A stretch of 31,434 nt of DNA from a virus. Below the pieces are notes generated by a model that worked only from the letters and a program-made list of their open reading frames with translations, was not told the DNA's origin and made no database searches. A program made the translations under genes and the position numbers. This document shows, piece by piece, positions 1 through 7,469 of this stretch. Numbering within the stretch: position 1 is the first letter of the stretch; every line of letters starts with the position of its first letter. The stretch is from IMG/VR virus record IMGVR_UViG_3300007541_000107, positions 1 through 31,434 of that record, one strand, 5' to 3'.

Positions 1-248
1 ATATTCCTTACCTTGATTCGAACGCTGGGCCCTCCTGGAGTCTTGGACCTTACGTCATACTCAACGGTGCGCGTATTGTCGGGAGCCACAGTCACAACCA
101 AGTCAGAGTCGGACCAAAAGCCTTTACGCGAGTATTCGAGATCCCCGACCTGTCCGGCCATAACTCTTGCTTGATGTATTTGTTTCTCAAGGCTGGTGCA
201 TCCTGTGAGTCCAGCCAATAATAGAACAATCATGAGTTTGTGTTTCAT
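1..248 (-). CDS. Lipoprotein, partial (cut by window edge); possible outer-membrane spanin
   Basis: An open frame starts at the ATG at 248 and runs off the left edge with no stop, giving about 82 residues. The N-terminus (MKHKLMIVLLLAGLTGCTSL) is a signal-peptidase-II type signal: basic start, short hydrophobic core, and lipobox L-T-G-C with Cys17 as the expected lipidated residue. The start overlaps the TGA of the hydrolase gene by four bases (ATGA). The mature part is polar and matches no family I recognise. Its place right after a holin-like gene and a cell-wall-hydrolase-like gene suggests an Rz1-like outer-membrane spanin, but it is not proline-rich as Rz1 proteins often are. The lipoprotein call is firm; the spanin role is inference. 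Confidence 0.75.
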   Translation of the reverse strand, partial: MKHKLMIVLLLAGLTGCTSLEKQIHQARVMAGQVGDLEYSRKGFWSDSDLVVTVAPDNTRTVEYDVRSKTPGGPSVRIKVRN

Positions 249-709
249 TGTATGATTGGTCTTGGAATTGGTTTTATTAGAGGTGAAATGGCAAGCAGTC
301 CCGGTGATACTTCATCGGGTTGAATGTCTCTAAAAAGGTTGGCCCCCGCGTAATGGAGGGCCGCATAAACGAGTTCGGAACAGAACCAGGATTGGTTGGC
401 CCCTGTCTTGCGACGGGAGACGAACCGTAGAACCCCGCTGTAGTCATACCCTTCTCCAACTTTATCCAAGCAGAACCCTATCACATTGTCCCAGTCCTCA
501 GGAGTCAGTTCGGGAACTTCAAAGCAGTCAATTCCCTTCCAGTCTTTCAGTGTCTTGACCCTTACTCCGTCTCCCTGCCAACTCTCTACAATGCGTCCGT
601 CACGCATTAGGATGGCAGCGTGGGAATAAATGCCTCTGGTCTGCCAACGGATAAGCGAGGATATGATTCCACGTCCCCGGAAGAGTAGTATGCAGGGAAT
701 TGTTTTCAT
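245..709 (-). CDS. Permuted papain-like cysteine hydrolase (YiiX/NlpC-P60-like), candidate lysis enzyme
   Basis: A 154-residue protein with the layout of permuted NlpC/P60 (YaeF/YiiX, C92-type) hydrolases. An early histidine lies in YSHAAIL (His30), followed by VESW with Glu42, and a later cysteine lies in SWFCSELVYAAL (Cys110). In the permuted class His precedes Cys, as here. Known members cleave amide or ester bonds in peptidoglycan or lipids. The start forms an ATGA overlap with the holin-like gene, and the stop overlaps the lipoprotein start, so the three are translationally coupled. No signal peptide is evident, so access to the wall would need the holin. No lysozyme, amidase_2 or transglycosylase gene is seen in the window, which makes this the best endolysin candidate. 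The fold is well supported; the substrate is inferred. Confidence 0.78.
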   Translation of the reverse strand: MKTIPCILLFRGRGIISSLIRWQTRGIYSHAAILMRDGRIVESWQGDGVRVKTLKDWKGIDCFEVPELTPEDWDNVIGFCLDKVGEGYDYSGVLRFVSRRKTGANQSWFCSELVYAALHYAGANLFRDIQPDEVSPGLLAISPLIKPIPRPIIQ

Positions 710-894
710 GTTTCATCCTTTTTTTTAAGCCCAGTCTTTTCCATGGCCCAGTTTCTTGTTGGTTTGTGGAGTAATGGTAAGCCAAAGACAGAAGCCAAGG
801 CGACAACAATTAAACCGCCTATAGTAAAGCCCATTCCTACGTCAACATTCATCCACGCTTGAAATGCTTCAGGAGTTATTGCTACAAATTCCAT
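706..894 (-). CDS. Small one-span membrane protein, holin-like
   Basis: A 62-residue protein with one strongly hydrophobic segment at about residues 19-42 (GMGFTIGGLIVVALASVFGL) and a charged Lys-rich tail (GLKKKDET). Size, topology and position directly before a hydrolase gene fit a class III-type or small phage holin, which would permeabilise the inner membrane at the end of infection. The stop overlaps the next start (ATGA), so translation is probably coupled to the hydrolase. I see no good ribosome site before the ATG (ACTAAAACAATATG). Holin families are too diverse for the sequence alone to prove the function; a generic phage membrane protein is the alternative. Confidence 0.62.
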   Translation of the reverse strand: MEFVAITPEAFQAWMNVDVGMGFTIGGLIVVALASVFGLPLLHKPTRNWAMEKTGLKKKDET

Positions 895-906
895 ATTGTT
901 TTAGTG

Positions 907-1941
907 TTATGCAGATATAAATATCAGACCTTGCCCGTTAAATGAAACACTCCCGGTAAAAGTGTATAAGACATCACTAGGGGTTGCGACTGAAGTGGTA
1001 GTAAGCGTGTCCCATGTAAATCCATATGATTTCCAAGCACCTGCCGAACCTGCTGCCTGTCCCGCAAGAGACCAACCGCTAGGCGGAGGAGATGTTGCAA
1101 TTGTGTCAGACGTTGGGAATAATTTGAAAACGTGAACAAAAACAAGGCCACCAGTAACTCCAGGAGTCATGGAAGGCGAAGTAATGTTTGTTGTATAGCC
1201 AAATGAATTTGCCCATGTGCCAGAGTCAATCGGACTACCCGATGCGTTCGCACCTCGAATGACATAACAGATCGCTGCAACTTCGCTAGTATTGCTCGAA
1301 TGGATTGCATTTATGGTTGGGTTGGCCGTTGCCCCATCAGTTGCCCTGATCCACTGCATTGCAATAACATTTGGCCCAAGATCAGTTCCAGCTGAGTATC
1401 TATGAGCGGTCCAACCGGTAGAAGCCGACCAGGAATTAATGACGTTGCTTAGAGACTGAATACACATAAACAATATGTCTCCTGCTTCATGCTCAGGAAG
1501 CGTGAACTCCCAAGTCTCAGAGCTGCTAGTATGATAATCTGTGCCGGAGGTTACAACATATGGGCGATCATAAGGCATAGCCGACGCTTCGCTGCTGTCC
1601 ACAGACTCGTTGTTGCTGGTGTCCTTGGCAGTTACCACATAGTAGTAGGTCGTAAAGTTTGCAGCGGTATTGTCATTGTAGCTGTTGGTAGCCGAAGTTC
1701 CAATGGCAGAGAATCCGCTCCCACTGGTTGTGCTCCTGTAGATGGTGTATGGAGTGGCGGCCAGATCACCCTCGGCATTTGCGTCCCATGATAAAGCTAC
1801 AGTAGCATCTCCTGGTGTTGCAGCAAGATTAGCTGGAGCTGCCGGAGCTGTTACATCAGGGGGTGATCCACCACCTGCCTCTGGCTGACACTGGGCCAGC
1901 ACAAGACCTGAAATCTGAGACTTTACCTGGGGGGTTATCAT
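907..1941 (-). CDS. Fibronectin type III domain tail-fibre-like protein
   Basis: A 344-residue protein. After a short leader with a Gly/Pro linker (about residues 20-32), residues 33-122 form a fibronectin type III domain: APAAPANLAATPGD, then LSWDAN, YTIYRST and TTYYYVVTAKD are the usual FN3 strand motifs. The remaining 220 residues are rich in Ser, Thr and aromatics, with alternating hydrophobic positions typical of a beta-sandwich. FN3 and such C-terminal domains are common in distal phage fibres and secreted bacterial adhesins. The gene lies downstream of two tailspike-like genes and its start overlaps the previous stop (ATGA). It is probably an accessory receptor-binding or carbohydrate-binding fibre. 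Unlike its neighbours it has no clear signal peptide. Confidence 0.7.
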   Translation of the reverse strand: MITPQVKSQISGLVLAQCQPEAGGGSPPDVTAPAAPANLAATPGDATVALSWDANAEGDLAATPYTIYRSTTSGSGFSAIGTSATNSYNDNTAANFTTYYYVVTAKDTSNNESVDSSEASAMPYDRPYVVTSGTDYHTSSSETWEFTLPEHEAGDILFMCIQSLSNVINSWSASTGWTAHRYSAGTDLGPNVIAMQWIRATDGATANPTINAIHSSNTSEVAAICYVIRGANASGSPIDSGTWANSFGYTTNITSPSMTPGVTGGLVFVHVFKLFPTSDTIATSPPPSGWSLAGQAAGSAGAWKSYGFTWDTLTTTSVATPSDVLYTFTGSVSFNGQGLIFISA

Positions 1942-2237
1942 ATCTGCGTCACATGGATGTCTATGTCTGCGGAAGCTCCAGCCACACTGGTAACCACAAA
2001 TCTTATACGGGATCCGGATGAAATAAATTCAAAACCCTCAGCTTCGGTGATAGCATTTTTAGTGGCCAGGACGTCCCAGGCTCCACCTCTGTAGAGTTGG
2101 ACCGCTATGGAGCCTGAGTCAAAGGCTGAACCGATTATCTCCACCAAATATCGTTTTCCCGGGAATATCCTGTAAAACGCATCTGTGGTTCCGGTCTGAG
2201 CCGTGGTTGGAAAGGTGCCATTGTCTGTTATGTTCAT
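1938..2237 (-). CDS. Small beta-rich hypothetical protein in the tail-fibre module
   Basis: A 99-residue protein I do not recognise. It has alternating hydrophobic and polar residues (KRYLVEIIGSAFDSGSIAVQ, GSRIRFVVTS) and no cysteine, consistent with a small all-beta domain such as a fibre trimerisation, capping or decoration module. It sits between a tailspike-like gene (7-base gap) and the FN3 fibre gene (ATGA overlap), so a part in fibre assembly is likely but not shown. No convincing ribosome site precedes the ATG (AATAAGTAAATCATG). Confidence 0.6.
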   Translation of the reverse strand: MNITDNGTFPTTAQTGTTDAFYRIFPGKRYLVEIIGSAFDSGSIAVQLYRGGAWDVLATKNAITEAEGFEFISSGSRIRFVVTSVAGASADIDIHVTQI

Positions 2238-2244
2238 GATTTAC

Positions 2245-4428
2245 TTATTCAAAGAAGTTAATAAATGTGGGCGGAATCCCACCATTAAGCTGTTCAATGT
2301 AAAGAGGATGAAAGCTAACTCCAGCATCCTTTGTCCAGTCTTTCCAGATAAAATTCTGCCGCCCCGTTGTCTGCGAAGAGGTATCCGTCCATAAAGATCT
2401 TATGGTTCCCGAGCCTGCGAAATGGACTGCTTCAATAGTCCAAGGACTTTCATTGCCAGCCGCAGCCGCTCCTGAAACGGTGTAGATCACAGACTGGTTG
2501 GAAGCCAAGTTCCTTTCTATGTTGATGGTAAGTCCCAGCCAAAGGATTTCAGTTGTGCCCCCTGCCAACCCATAGAGAGCTTGTGGAGTGGTCCATATAT
2601 AGAGTACTTGTTGAGTGTCAGCAGCATTCAATGGTGTAAAGTCTGCATTGAACAGGAATCCGTTGTGATAGTCATACCAAGGACCAAAGGCGGGCTTCAA
2701 GCAATCCCTGAAGACAGTATCTGTGACTGACTGGTAGGTTCCAGGTTCGTTGAAGCATTGCCAGCCAGCAAAATTCCTAAGTCCAGGAAGGTTTTTCATT
2801 ACCCCGTCAGCAGTTTGGTCAAGCCCGTAAATGGTGCACCCCCGCATAATATGGTTTTGAATAAACAGGCGACCACTAAACCCACTAATATAATGGTCAA
2901 ATACCGCGCTTTCCAAGGCTCCGTTGGCAGAATCGGAAATGATGGTATCAACAATTTCGACGTCGGCAGACATGCTTATTGCGCTCGAGTTGGCTTGTCT
3001 GAGTTCGCAGTTTTTAATCAGGATTTTCTCCCCATCGGTTCCGCAGTAGATCATCTCCCCGCGACAATTAGTGATGTTTACCGTATCAAAGACCACATTC
3101 CTAAACGTGTAAGTCCCGTAGCTTGAGAATAACTTATGGCTAATGTCCCATTGATTTCTTTTTTCATCCAAAGAATACCACTCTTTTCCAGTATTAACAG
3201 GATTTGCTCCCATATCAATGTCCAGATTTTTGAAAGTAAGATTCTCGACTGCATTAGGTCTGAATACGGTGTAACGTCTGACATTACTAACCGCTGATCC
3301 TGATGCTCCAGTAAGCACATTAAGCCATTTAGTTGCTGGTTCTTTGCCCCAGAGATACAGGTTCCAGAAAGTTGTAGGCGATCCTCCAGAGGCATCCCCA
3401 AGAAAGGTGATGTTGTCAGAAGTAATATCAAACAAAAAACTGGTTGCAGTTTCTCCGCTTTCAATTTCTGGGTATCCGTCAACAATATCAACGTCAGCAT
3501 CAACGGGCCAGAGGTCATAGGTTCCAGCAGGGGCATAGATAATCCCGCCGCCAGCCGCTTGAGCAGCAGCCAATGCCGCCAAGACTGCCGGATAATCATT
3601 CAGTCCGTCTCCTGCAATAGCCCCGTAAGCCCCATCCGTGATGTCATACGTTAGTTTTAATCCACCGGCTAAGGTAGTAGTGGTTGCTGCCCCGTAGAGC
3701 CATCCAGAGAACGTAGGAATAGCCGCATCTTGGTAATGCTCTGACAAGTTGGTGACAACTCCAACCCTATAATAATAAGTGGTTCCTTCCGATAAGTCTT
3801 CGATGTCAACGTAGTTGTCGGCATTGACCCCAAGGAATCGAAAGGTTGAGGTTGACTGATTATCCGTCAAATCTGTTGGGTCAGTAAAGGAAGGCGTTTC
3901 ACTTCTTTGAATAATCCAGGGATCATCCCACGCTTCCACATCAGTCCATGATAGATAAACACTTAGGTGATTTGTTTCAAGAGTTGTGATTTCATATTCA
4001 GGCAATGGGTTTGCCGGAGCAAGCACGTTAATTACTTGAGTGTTTGAAACATCCGTTGCCCCGTCATTGTCCGTTGCCGTCAAGGTAACTGAAAAGTTTC
4101 CTGGTGTTGTGTATTCGTGACTGGGGTTTTGGCTTGTTGAGGTGCCTTCACCATCACCAAATGACCATAGCCAACCAGAAATAGTCCCATCTGAATCCGT
4201 TGAGGTATCGGTAAATGCAACCGTTAAAGGTGCGTCACCGCTTGACGTATCAACCGTGAAGGATGCAACGGGAGGATTATTTAGTGGCACAGGGTCCTCC
4301 TGGGCTTCCGTCAAGGCTCGGCCAATAAGGTTCCCCGTAATTGTAATAGTCCCCTCAAAGATGATGGTTCCTTTTTCTTGACCAAGCAGAGCAAGAGGTA
4401 TGAGCAATAGTAGGATTAGATGTTTCAT
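2245..4428 (-). CDS. Tailspike-like protein: Sec signal peptide, PKD domain, FN3-like domain, beta-helix
   Basis: A 727-residue multidomain protein. Residues 1-17 (MKHLILLLLIPLALLGQ) look like a Sec signal peptide. Residues 52-135 form a PKD domain with the diagnostic WSFGDG (88-93) and TLTATDNDG. Residues 141-227 look FN3-like (SVYLSWTDVEAW, GTTYYYRVGVV). From about residue 258 a pectate-lyase-type beta-helix begins: DGAYGAIAGDGLNDYPAVLA and GGGIIYAPAGTYDL are the usual first-rung signature of phage depolymerase tailspikes, followed by repeated rungs (NITFLGD, FRNVVFDTVNITNC). It probably binds or cleaves a surface glycan. A signal peptide is odd for a protein expected to assemble onto tails in the cytoplasm. 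The start has no Shine-Dalgarno match and overlaps or abuts the upstream mini-ORF. Confidence 0.78.
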   Translation of the reverse strand: MKHLILLLLIPLALLGQEKGTIIFEGTITITGNLIGRALTEAQEDPVPLNNPPVASFTVDTSSGDAPLTVAFTDTSTDSDGTISGWLWSFGDGEGTSTSQNPSHEYTTPGNFSVTLTATDNDGATDVSNTQVINVLAPANPLPEYEITTLETNHLSVYLSWTDVEAWDDPWIIQRSETPSFTDPTDLTDNQSTSTFRFLGVNADNYVDIEDLSEGTTYYYRVGVVTNLSEHYQDAAIPTFSGWLYGAATTTTLAGGLKLTYDITDGAYGAIAGDGLNDYPAVLAALAAAQAAGGGIIYAPAGTYDLWPVDADVDIVDGYPEIESGETATSFLFDITSDNITFLGDASGGSPTTFWNLYLWGKEPATKWLNVLTGASGSAVSNVRRYTVFRPNAVENLTFKNLDIDMGANPVNTGKEWYSLDEKRNQWDISHKLFSSYGTYTFRNVVFDTVNITNCRGEMIYCGTDGEKILIKNCELRQANSSAISMSADVEIVDTIISDSANGALESAVFDHYISGFSGRLFIQNHIMRGCTIYGLDQTADGVMKNLPGLRNFAGWQCFNEPGTYQSVTDTVFRDCLKPAFGPWYDYHNGFLFNADFTPLNAADTQQVLYIWTTPQALYGLAGGTTEILWLGLTINIERNLASNQSVIYTVSGAAAAGNESPWTIEAVHFAGSGTIRSLWTDTSSQTTGRQNFIWKDWTKDAGVSFHPLYIEQLNGGIPPTFINFFE

Positions 4429-4527
4429 TCAGTGATATAAAAACCGTTGAATCTCAGAGTTGCGGACGGCGCCTTGGGCGACGGTTAAAAGAGGGATAAA
4501 GAGTGCCAGGTAGATTGGTTTTTTCAT
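4429..4527 (-). CDS. 32-residue signal-peptide-like mini-ORF, possibly frameshifted
   Basis: An ORF from the ATG at 4527 to a TGA at 4431-4429, filling the gap between the two tailspike-like genes. The product starts MKKPIYLALFIPLLTVAQGA, a convincing Sec signal peptide with a possible cleavage after VAQ or AQG, followed by only about 12 residues. In the +1 frame the 3' end instead reads PSATLRFNGFYITE, and its TGA overlaps the next ATG as ATGA, the junction used throughout this genome. So the frame may be broken by an indel or joined by a +1 frameshift near the GCCCAAGGCGCC stretch. No ribosome site is clear. It may be a small secreted peptide, a remnant or a frameshift gene. Confidence 0.4.
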   Translation of the reverse strand: MKKPIYLALFIPLLTVAQGAVRNSEIQRFLYH

Positions 4528-4532
4528 GTGTT

Positions 4533-6569
4533 TTATTTGGCAACCCAGCCAGTGTTTCCCGTTCCAGACTCTTTAATGTAAAGTGTTGTCCCCGTCCCAC
4601 CGTCTGTCCTCATGTAGGTAGACCCAATATCAGCAGTTGCCACACCGTTTGGGTCCCCGGTCCCGGTTAAAATCCTGACAGACCCGGCACCCATGTAAAC
4701 GTCCGCACCAGATATCCGTGCAACTCCTAATGCTCTTAATGTTCCACCCACCCTGAAGTCATCATCGGTTTTCAGGCTGTTAGAACTATCTCTGTATAAA
4801 TTAACATCGGTTGTTGACCCATCCCCAAACTCAATTGAATCCCCAGAAATTAGGAATCGGTTGGAAACATCCCCCAAAACTTTAACTTTCAAGGCTTCGT
4901 CGGTATCTTCGCCTAAAATAAACTCATTAAAGGTGTTTGTAGTTTGGAACAAATTTTCAGTATACGTGATTGTGTTGGTGGTTGCTCCCCCGATGTGACA
5001 ACCAAGGATTCTTACAATCCCATAGTTAATCATAATGATACCATCATTGACACCCCCATCAAATTGGCAATTTGTGATCGAAACCCTGCGTCTATAATGG
5101 GCTATTGGATCGAAGTTTATACCCGTTCCACTATACCCAAACTGACTGCCGTTGACTGTGATGTCCCCTATGTTATTGTACTTTGCAATTGTGAAAACTG
5201 AAGTGGCATCAGGGTTTACAGCCCACTGTCCACCGGTAAACGAAACAGAAACGGTTGCCGTTTTTGTCGATCCAACATAATCAGTTATTGTGCCAATCTG
5301 GTTAGCCCCTGTGCCTGAGTTGATTGCCACGGAATACCCGTTGTAAGTGTCATCAGAACCGCTTGCCCCGGCATCCAGGACAATGGTTGTTGAAGTAGAA
5401 GAGACGGCGGTTCCGGTGTGTTGTATGTCCAAGGCACCGGAACTAAAGTTGATGCCAACCCCGTTACTGAGCAATGTGCATCCCTCAATTACATTCCCTG
5501 TCCCACTACCGTATGAAAAATCAATGGAGTTTTCTACTTGATTAGCCCCTAAATTAGTGGTCCTTACATTTGATATGATGCCCCAGTTTACCCTAGCTTC
5601 ATTGGAAGGCCCTGCGACCGCTTTGTTAAAGTGAATCCCGCGATAAGTTCCAGCGAAAAGCAGGTCAGTAAAAATGAAATGGTTAAAATAGTAAGGGGAA
5701 GATCCTGCTAGTGCGTAAACTTCGATACCTGTGTTTGATGTCCTTGTGCCTGAAACACCGCCTTCAAAACTAAGAGAACTTGCTTGGAAATAATATGCGT
5801 TCCCGCTAGAGCAATCTATCCGAACCATCGGAATATCACTTGTTGTAACGATCCGACTTGTTTGTCCATCGCCTCTTATGCCCCTGTAATTTCCGGTAAA
5901 TGTTAATGTGCTGCTTATCAGAAATCTCCCAGATGGAACATAGACAACACTCCAGCCACTGGCGGGCTGGCTTTCAATGTAGTCAATTACTGCCTGGATT
6001 GCGCTTGAATCATCGGTTGAACCGTTTCCCAATGCTCCCGCCCATCTGACGTTTATGTCACTATCAAACTCCCTTACCAGCCGCCCCGCCCCGCTTGCCA
6101 CAGGATCAAACACGCTCAGTCCGTCAGCAGTAGCCGTGCTGCTGGCGTCCCAGAACACATCAGGGCCAAAGAACTGATCTCCGGCTGTGTTGTAGCCATT
6201 GCACTTGACCCTTGCCCCGTCCGAAACTGAGGAAAAATCATAGTTAAGCATTGCCGTAACGCTGGAAAACTCAAGTTCAACGGCTCCTTTAATCACCCCA
6301 CCAATATCAAGGTCACCATCTAGTGTCATGTCAAATCCAGATACAGTCCAAGTTCCTTCTGATGAATCCCAGACAAAGGTTGCCCCGTCAGCAAAAGAAA
6401 CAGTGTGATCTTCACCGACTGTCCCAATTGTCATTGGAGCAGCACCCGGCAGAAGTAAAGTCCCGTCAACTGTTTCATTTCCGGTAACTCGTTGATCACC
6501 GTATCTAATAAATTGCCCAAATAACGGAACAGCAAAAATAAAAGTTAAAGCCGCGATTATTTTTTTCAT
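4533..6569 (-). CDS. Tailspike-like beta-helix protein with N-terminal Sec signal peptide
   Basis: A 678-residue protein. Residues 1-19 (MKKIIAALTFIFAVPLFGQ) form a textbook Sec signal peptide: two lysines, hydrophobic core, small-residue end. Residues 20-100 are repeats like those of fibre shafts (RVTGNETVDGTLLLPG, MTLDGDLDIGG). Residues 100-200 carry the usual entry to a phage pectate-lyase-type beta-helix (FDSDINVRWAGALGNG, DDSSAIQAVIDYI, VVYVPSGRFLISSTL), followed by many beta rungs to about 560. The C-terminus (GTGDPNGVATADIGSTYMR, then LYIKESGTGNTGWVAK) resembles a module I know from the ends of many phage fibre proteins. Role: glycan recognition or depolymerisation at adsorption. The signal peptide conflicts with simple cytoplasmic tail assembly. 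The upstream sequence (CAGGTATAATATTATG) has at best a weak ribosome site. Confidence 0.82.
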   Translation of the reverse strand: MKKIIAALTFIFAVPLFGQFIRYGDQRVTGNETVDGTLLLPGAAPMTIGTVGEDHTVSFADGATFVWDSSEGTWTVSGFDMTLDGDLDIGGVIKGAVELEFSSVTAMLNYDFSSVSDGARVKCNGYNTAGDQFFGPDVFWDASSTATADGLSVFDPVASGAGRLVREFDSDINVRWAGALGNGSTDDSSAIQAVIDYIESQPASGWSVVYVPSGRFLISSTLTFTGNYRGIRGDGQTSRIVTTSDIPMVRIDCSSGNAYYFQASSLSFEGGVSGTRTSNTGIEVYALAGSSPYYFNHFIFTDLLFAGTYRGIHFNKAVAGPSNEARVNWGIISNVRTTNLGANQVENSIDFSYGSGTGNVIEGCTLLSNGVGINFSSGALDIQHTGTAVSSTSTTIVLDAGASGSDDTYNGYSVAINSGTGANQIGTITDYVGSTKTATVSVSFTGGQWAVNPDATSVFTIAKYNNIGDITVNGSQFGYSGTGINFDPIAHYRRRVSITNCQFDGGVNDGIIMINYGIVRILGCHIGGATTNTITYTENLFQTTNTFNEFILGEDTDEALKVKVLGDVSNRFLISGDSIEFGDGSTTDVNLYRDSSNSLKTDDDFRVGGTLRALGVARISGADVYMGAGSVRILTGTGDPNGVATADIGSTYMRTDGGTGTTLYIKESGTGNTGWVAK

Positions 6570-6590
6570 AATATTATACCTGTTTATTGA

Positions 6591-7469
6591 TTATAGAGCC
6601 GTAACGGAAATCTGGTTGTCATCATCATATGTTCGACAGACACAACGCAAAAAGCAAACTCGAGTTGCCAGCAATCCAGTTTTATCAATTTGAAAAGTGA
6701 TGCCACCGCTTAATGAGCTAACGCTTACCACAAACTTTTCGCCAGAAGCTTCAATATCTTCCATCAGTTCTTTTTGCGTACAGCTATAACCGCCCGTCAG
6801 TCTTTTAGCCATAAAAAGGGAATAATGGGAATATCCGATTCCCTCAATCCAGGCATCGACTTCAATTCGACAGCCATAACCAACTGTTCCGATATTCACT
6901 CGAAAAGCATCGACATTTGCAGCAGTGGTTACGGTCTTTTGAACCGCCAGAGAAATTGCAGCCTGCCCCACGTCCGAGCCATCAGAGACTTCCGGCAATC
7001 CAGTTGTTGCGTTGAAGTGAAGATACTTTCCGGCACGAGCCGAAGCAATTGGAAGAACCACATCAGTTGCAATATCACCAACTGGAAGTTTGATTGACCG
7101 CCTGGAAAGATTTAAAAGCCGTTTTGTAATCCCTACAATGTAATCTAAAGCACCTTCAATCTTTGTCCTCGAAAACCCTTTCATATAAGTGAAAGTATTT
7201 GACTGAAGCAATGGCATTACCGGTTCGATAACGAAAACGTCATCTTCAAGAAAGTCCCCATCCAGAAGGACATTCCCACCCGTTGAATTGCCGATTCCAT
7301 CAAGAGTGTAATTCGTTCCATGGACCAAAACCGTTTCTATTCCAACACGAACCAGAGTTACCTTTAATTGATCCTGATTAGTGATCTTGAAAGGATAACT
7401 TAGAATCGGATCGGTTTCATCAGCCGCCAACATGGGATTGTTGTAGGTCGTACTTGTCGAAATGCTCAT
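6591..7469 (-). CDS. Tail-fibre adaptor, T7 gp17 N-terminal-like
   Basis: A 292-residue protein placed like T7 gene 17, directly after the last internal virion protein. Residues 20-130 have the pattern of the T7-type fibre N-terminal domain that docks on the tail: YPFKITNQDQLKVTLV, GTNYTLDG (51-58), a D-V-F-V-I stretch (77-81), FSRTKIEGALDYIV (99-112) and RRSIKLP (123-129). The C-terminal half is a compact beta-rich domain of unknown role, much shorter than a full fibre. It therefore probably acts as an adaptor on which the separate tailspike-like proteins are mounted. A good ribosome site (AAAAAGGACAATAA) precedes the ATG, which also overlaps the previous stop (ATGA). It is the only protein of the fibre block with both a docking domain and no signal peptide. 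Confidence 0.8.
   Translation of the reverse strand: MSISTSTTYNNPMLAADETDPILSYPFKITNQDQLKVTLVRVGIETVLVHGTNYTLDGIGNSTGGNVLLDGDFLEDDVFVIEPVMPLLQSNTFTYMKGFSRTKIEGALDYIVGITKRLLNLSRRSIKLPVGDIATDVVLPIASARAGKYLHFNATTGLPEVSDGSDVGQAAISLAVQKTVTTAANVDAFRVNIGTVGYGCRIEVDAWIEGIGYSHYSLFMAKRLTGGYSCTQKELMEDIEASGEKFVVSVSSLSGGITFQIDKTGLLATRVCFLRCVCRTYDDDNQISVTAL

Noticed and set aside
907-1941. Lipobox in the FN3 protein (LVLAQC near residue 18)
   Set aside because: The residue before Cys is Gln, there is no hydrophobic core of adequate length, and the N-terminus lacks basic residues before it.
3078-3599. Minus-strand frame of 173 codons, Leu/Ile-rich
   Set aside because: It is a shifted frame within the PKD/beta-helix spike gene, whose domains run through without a break; its hydrophobic composition comes from the frame shift.
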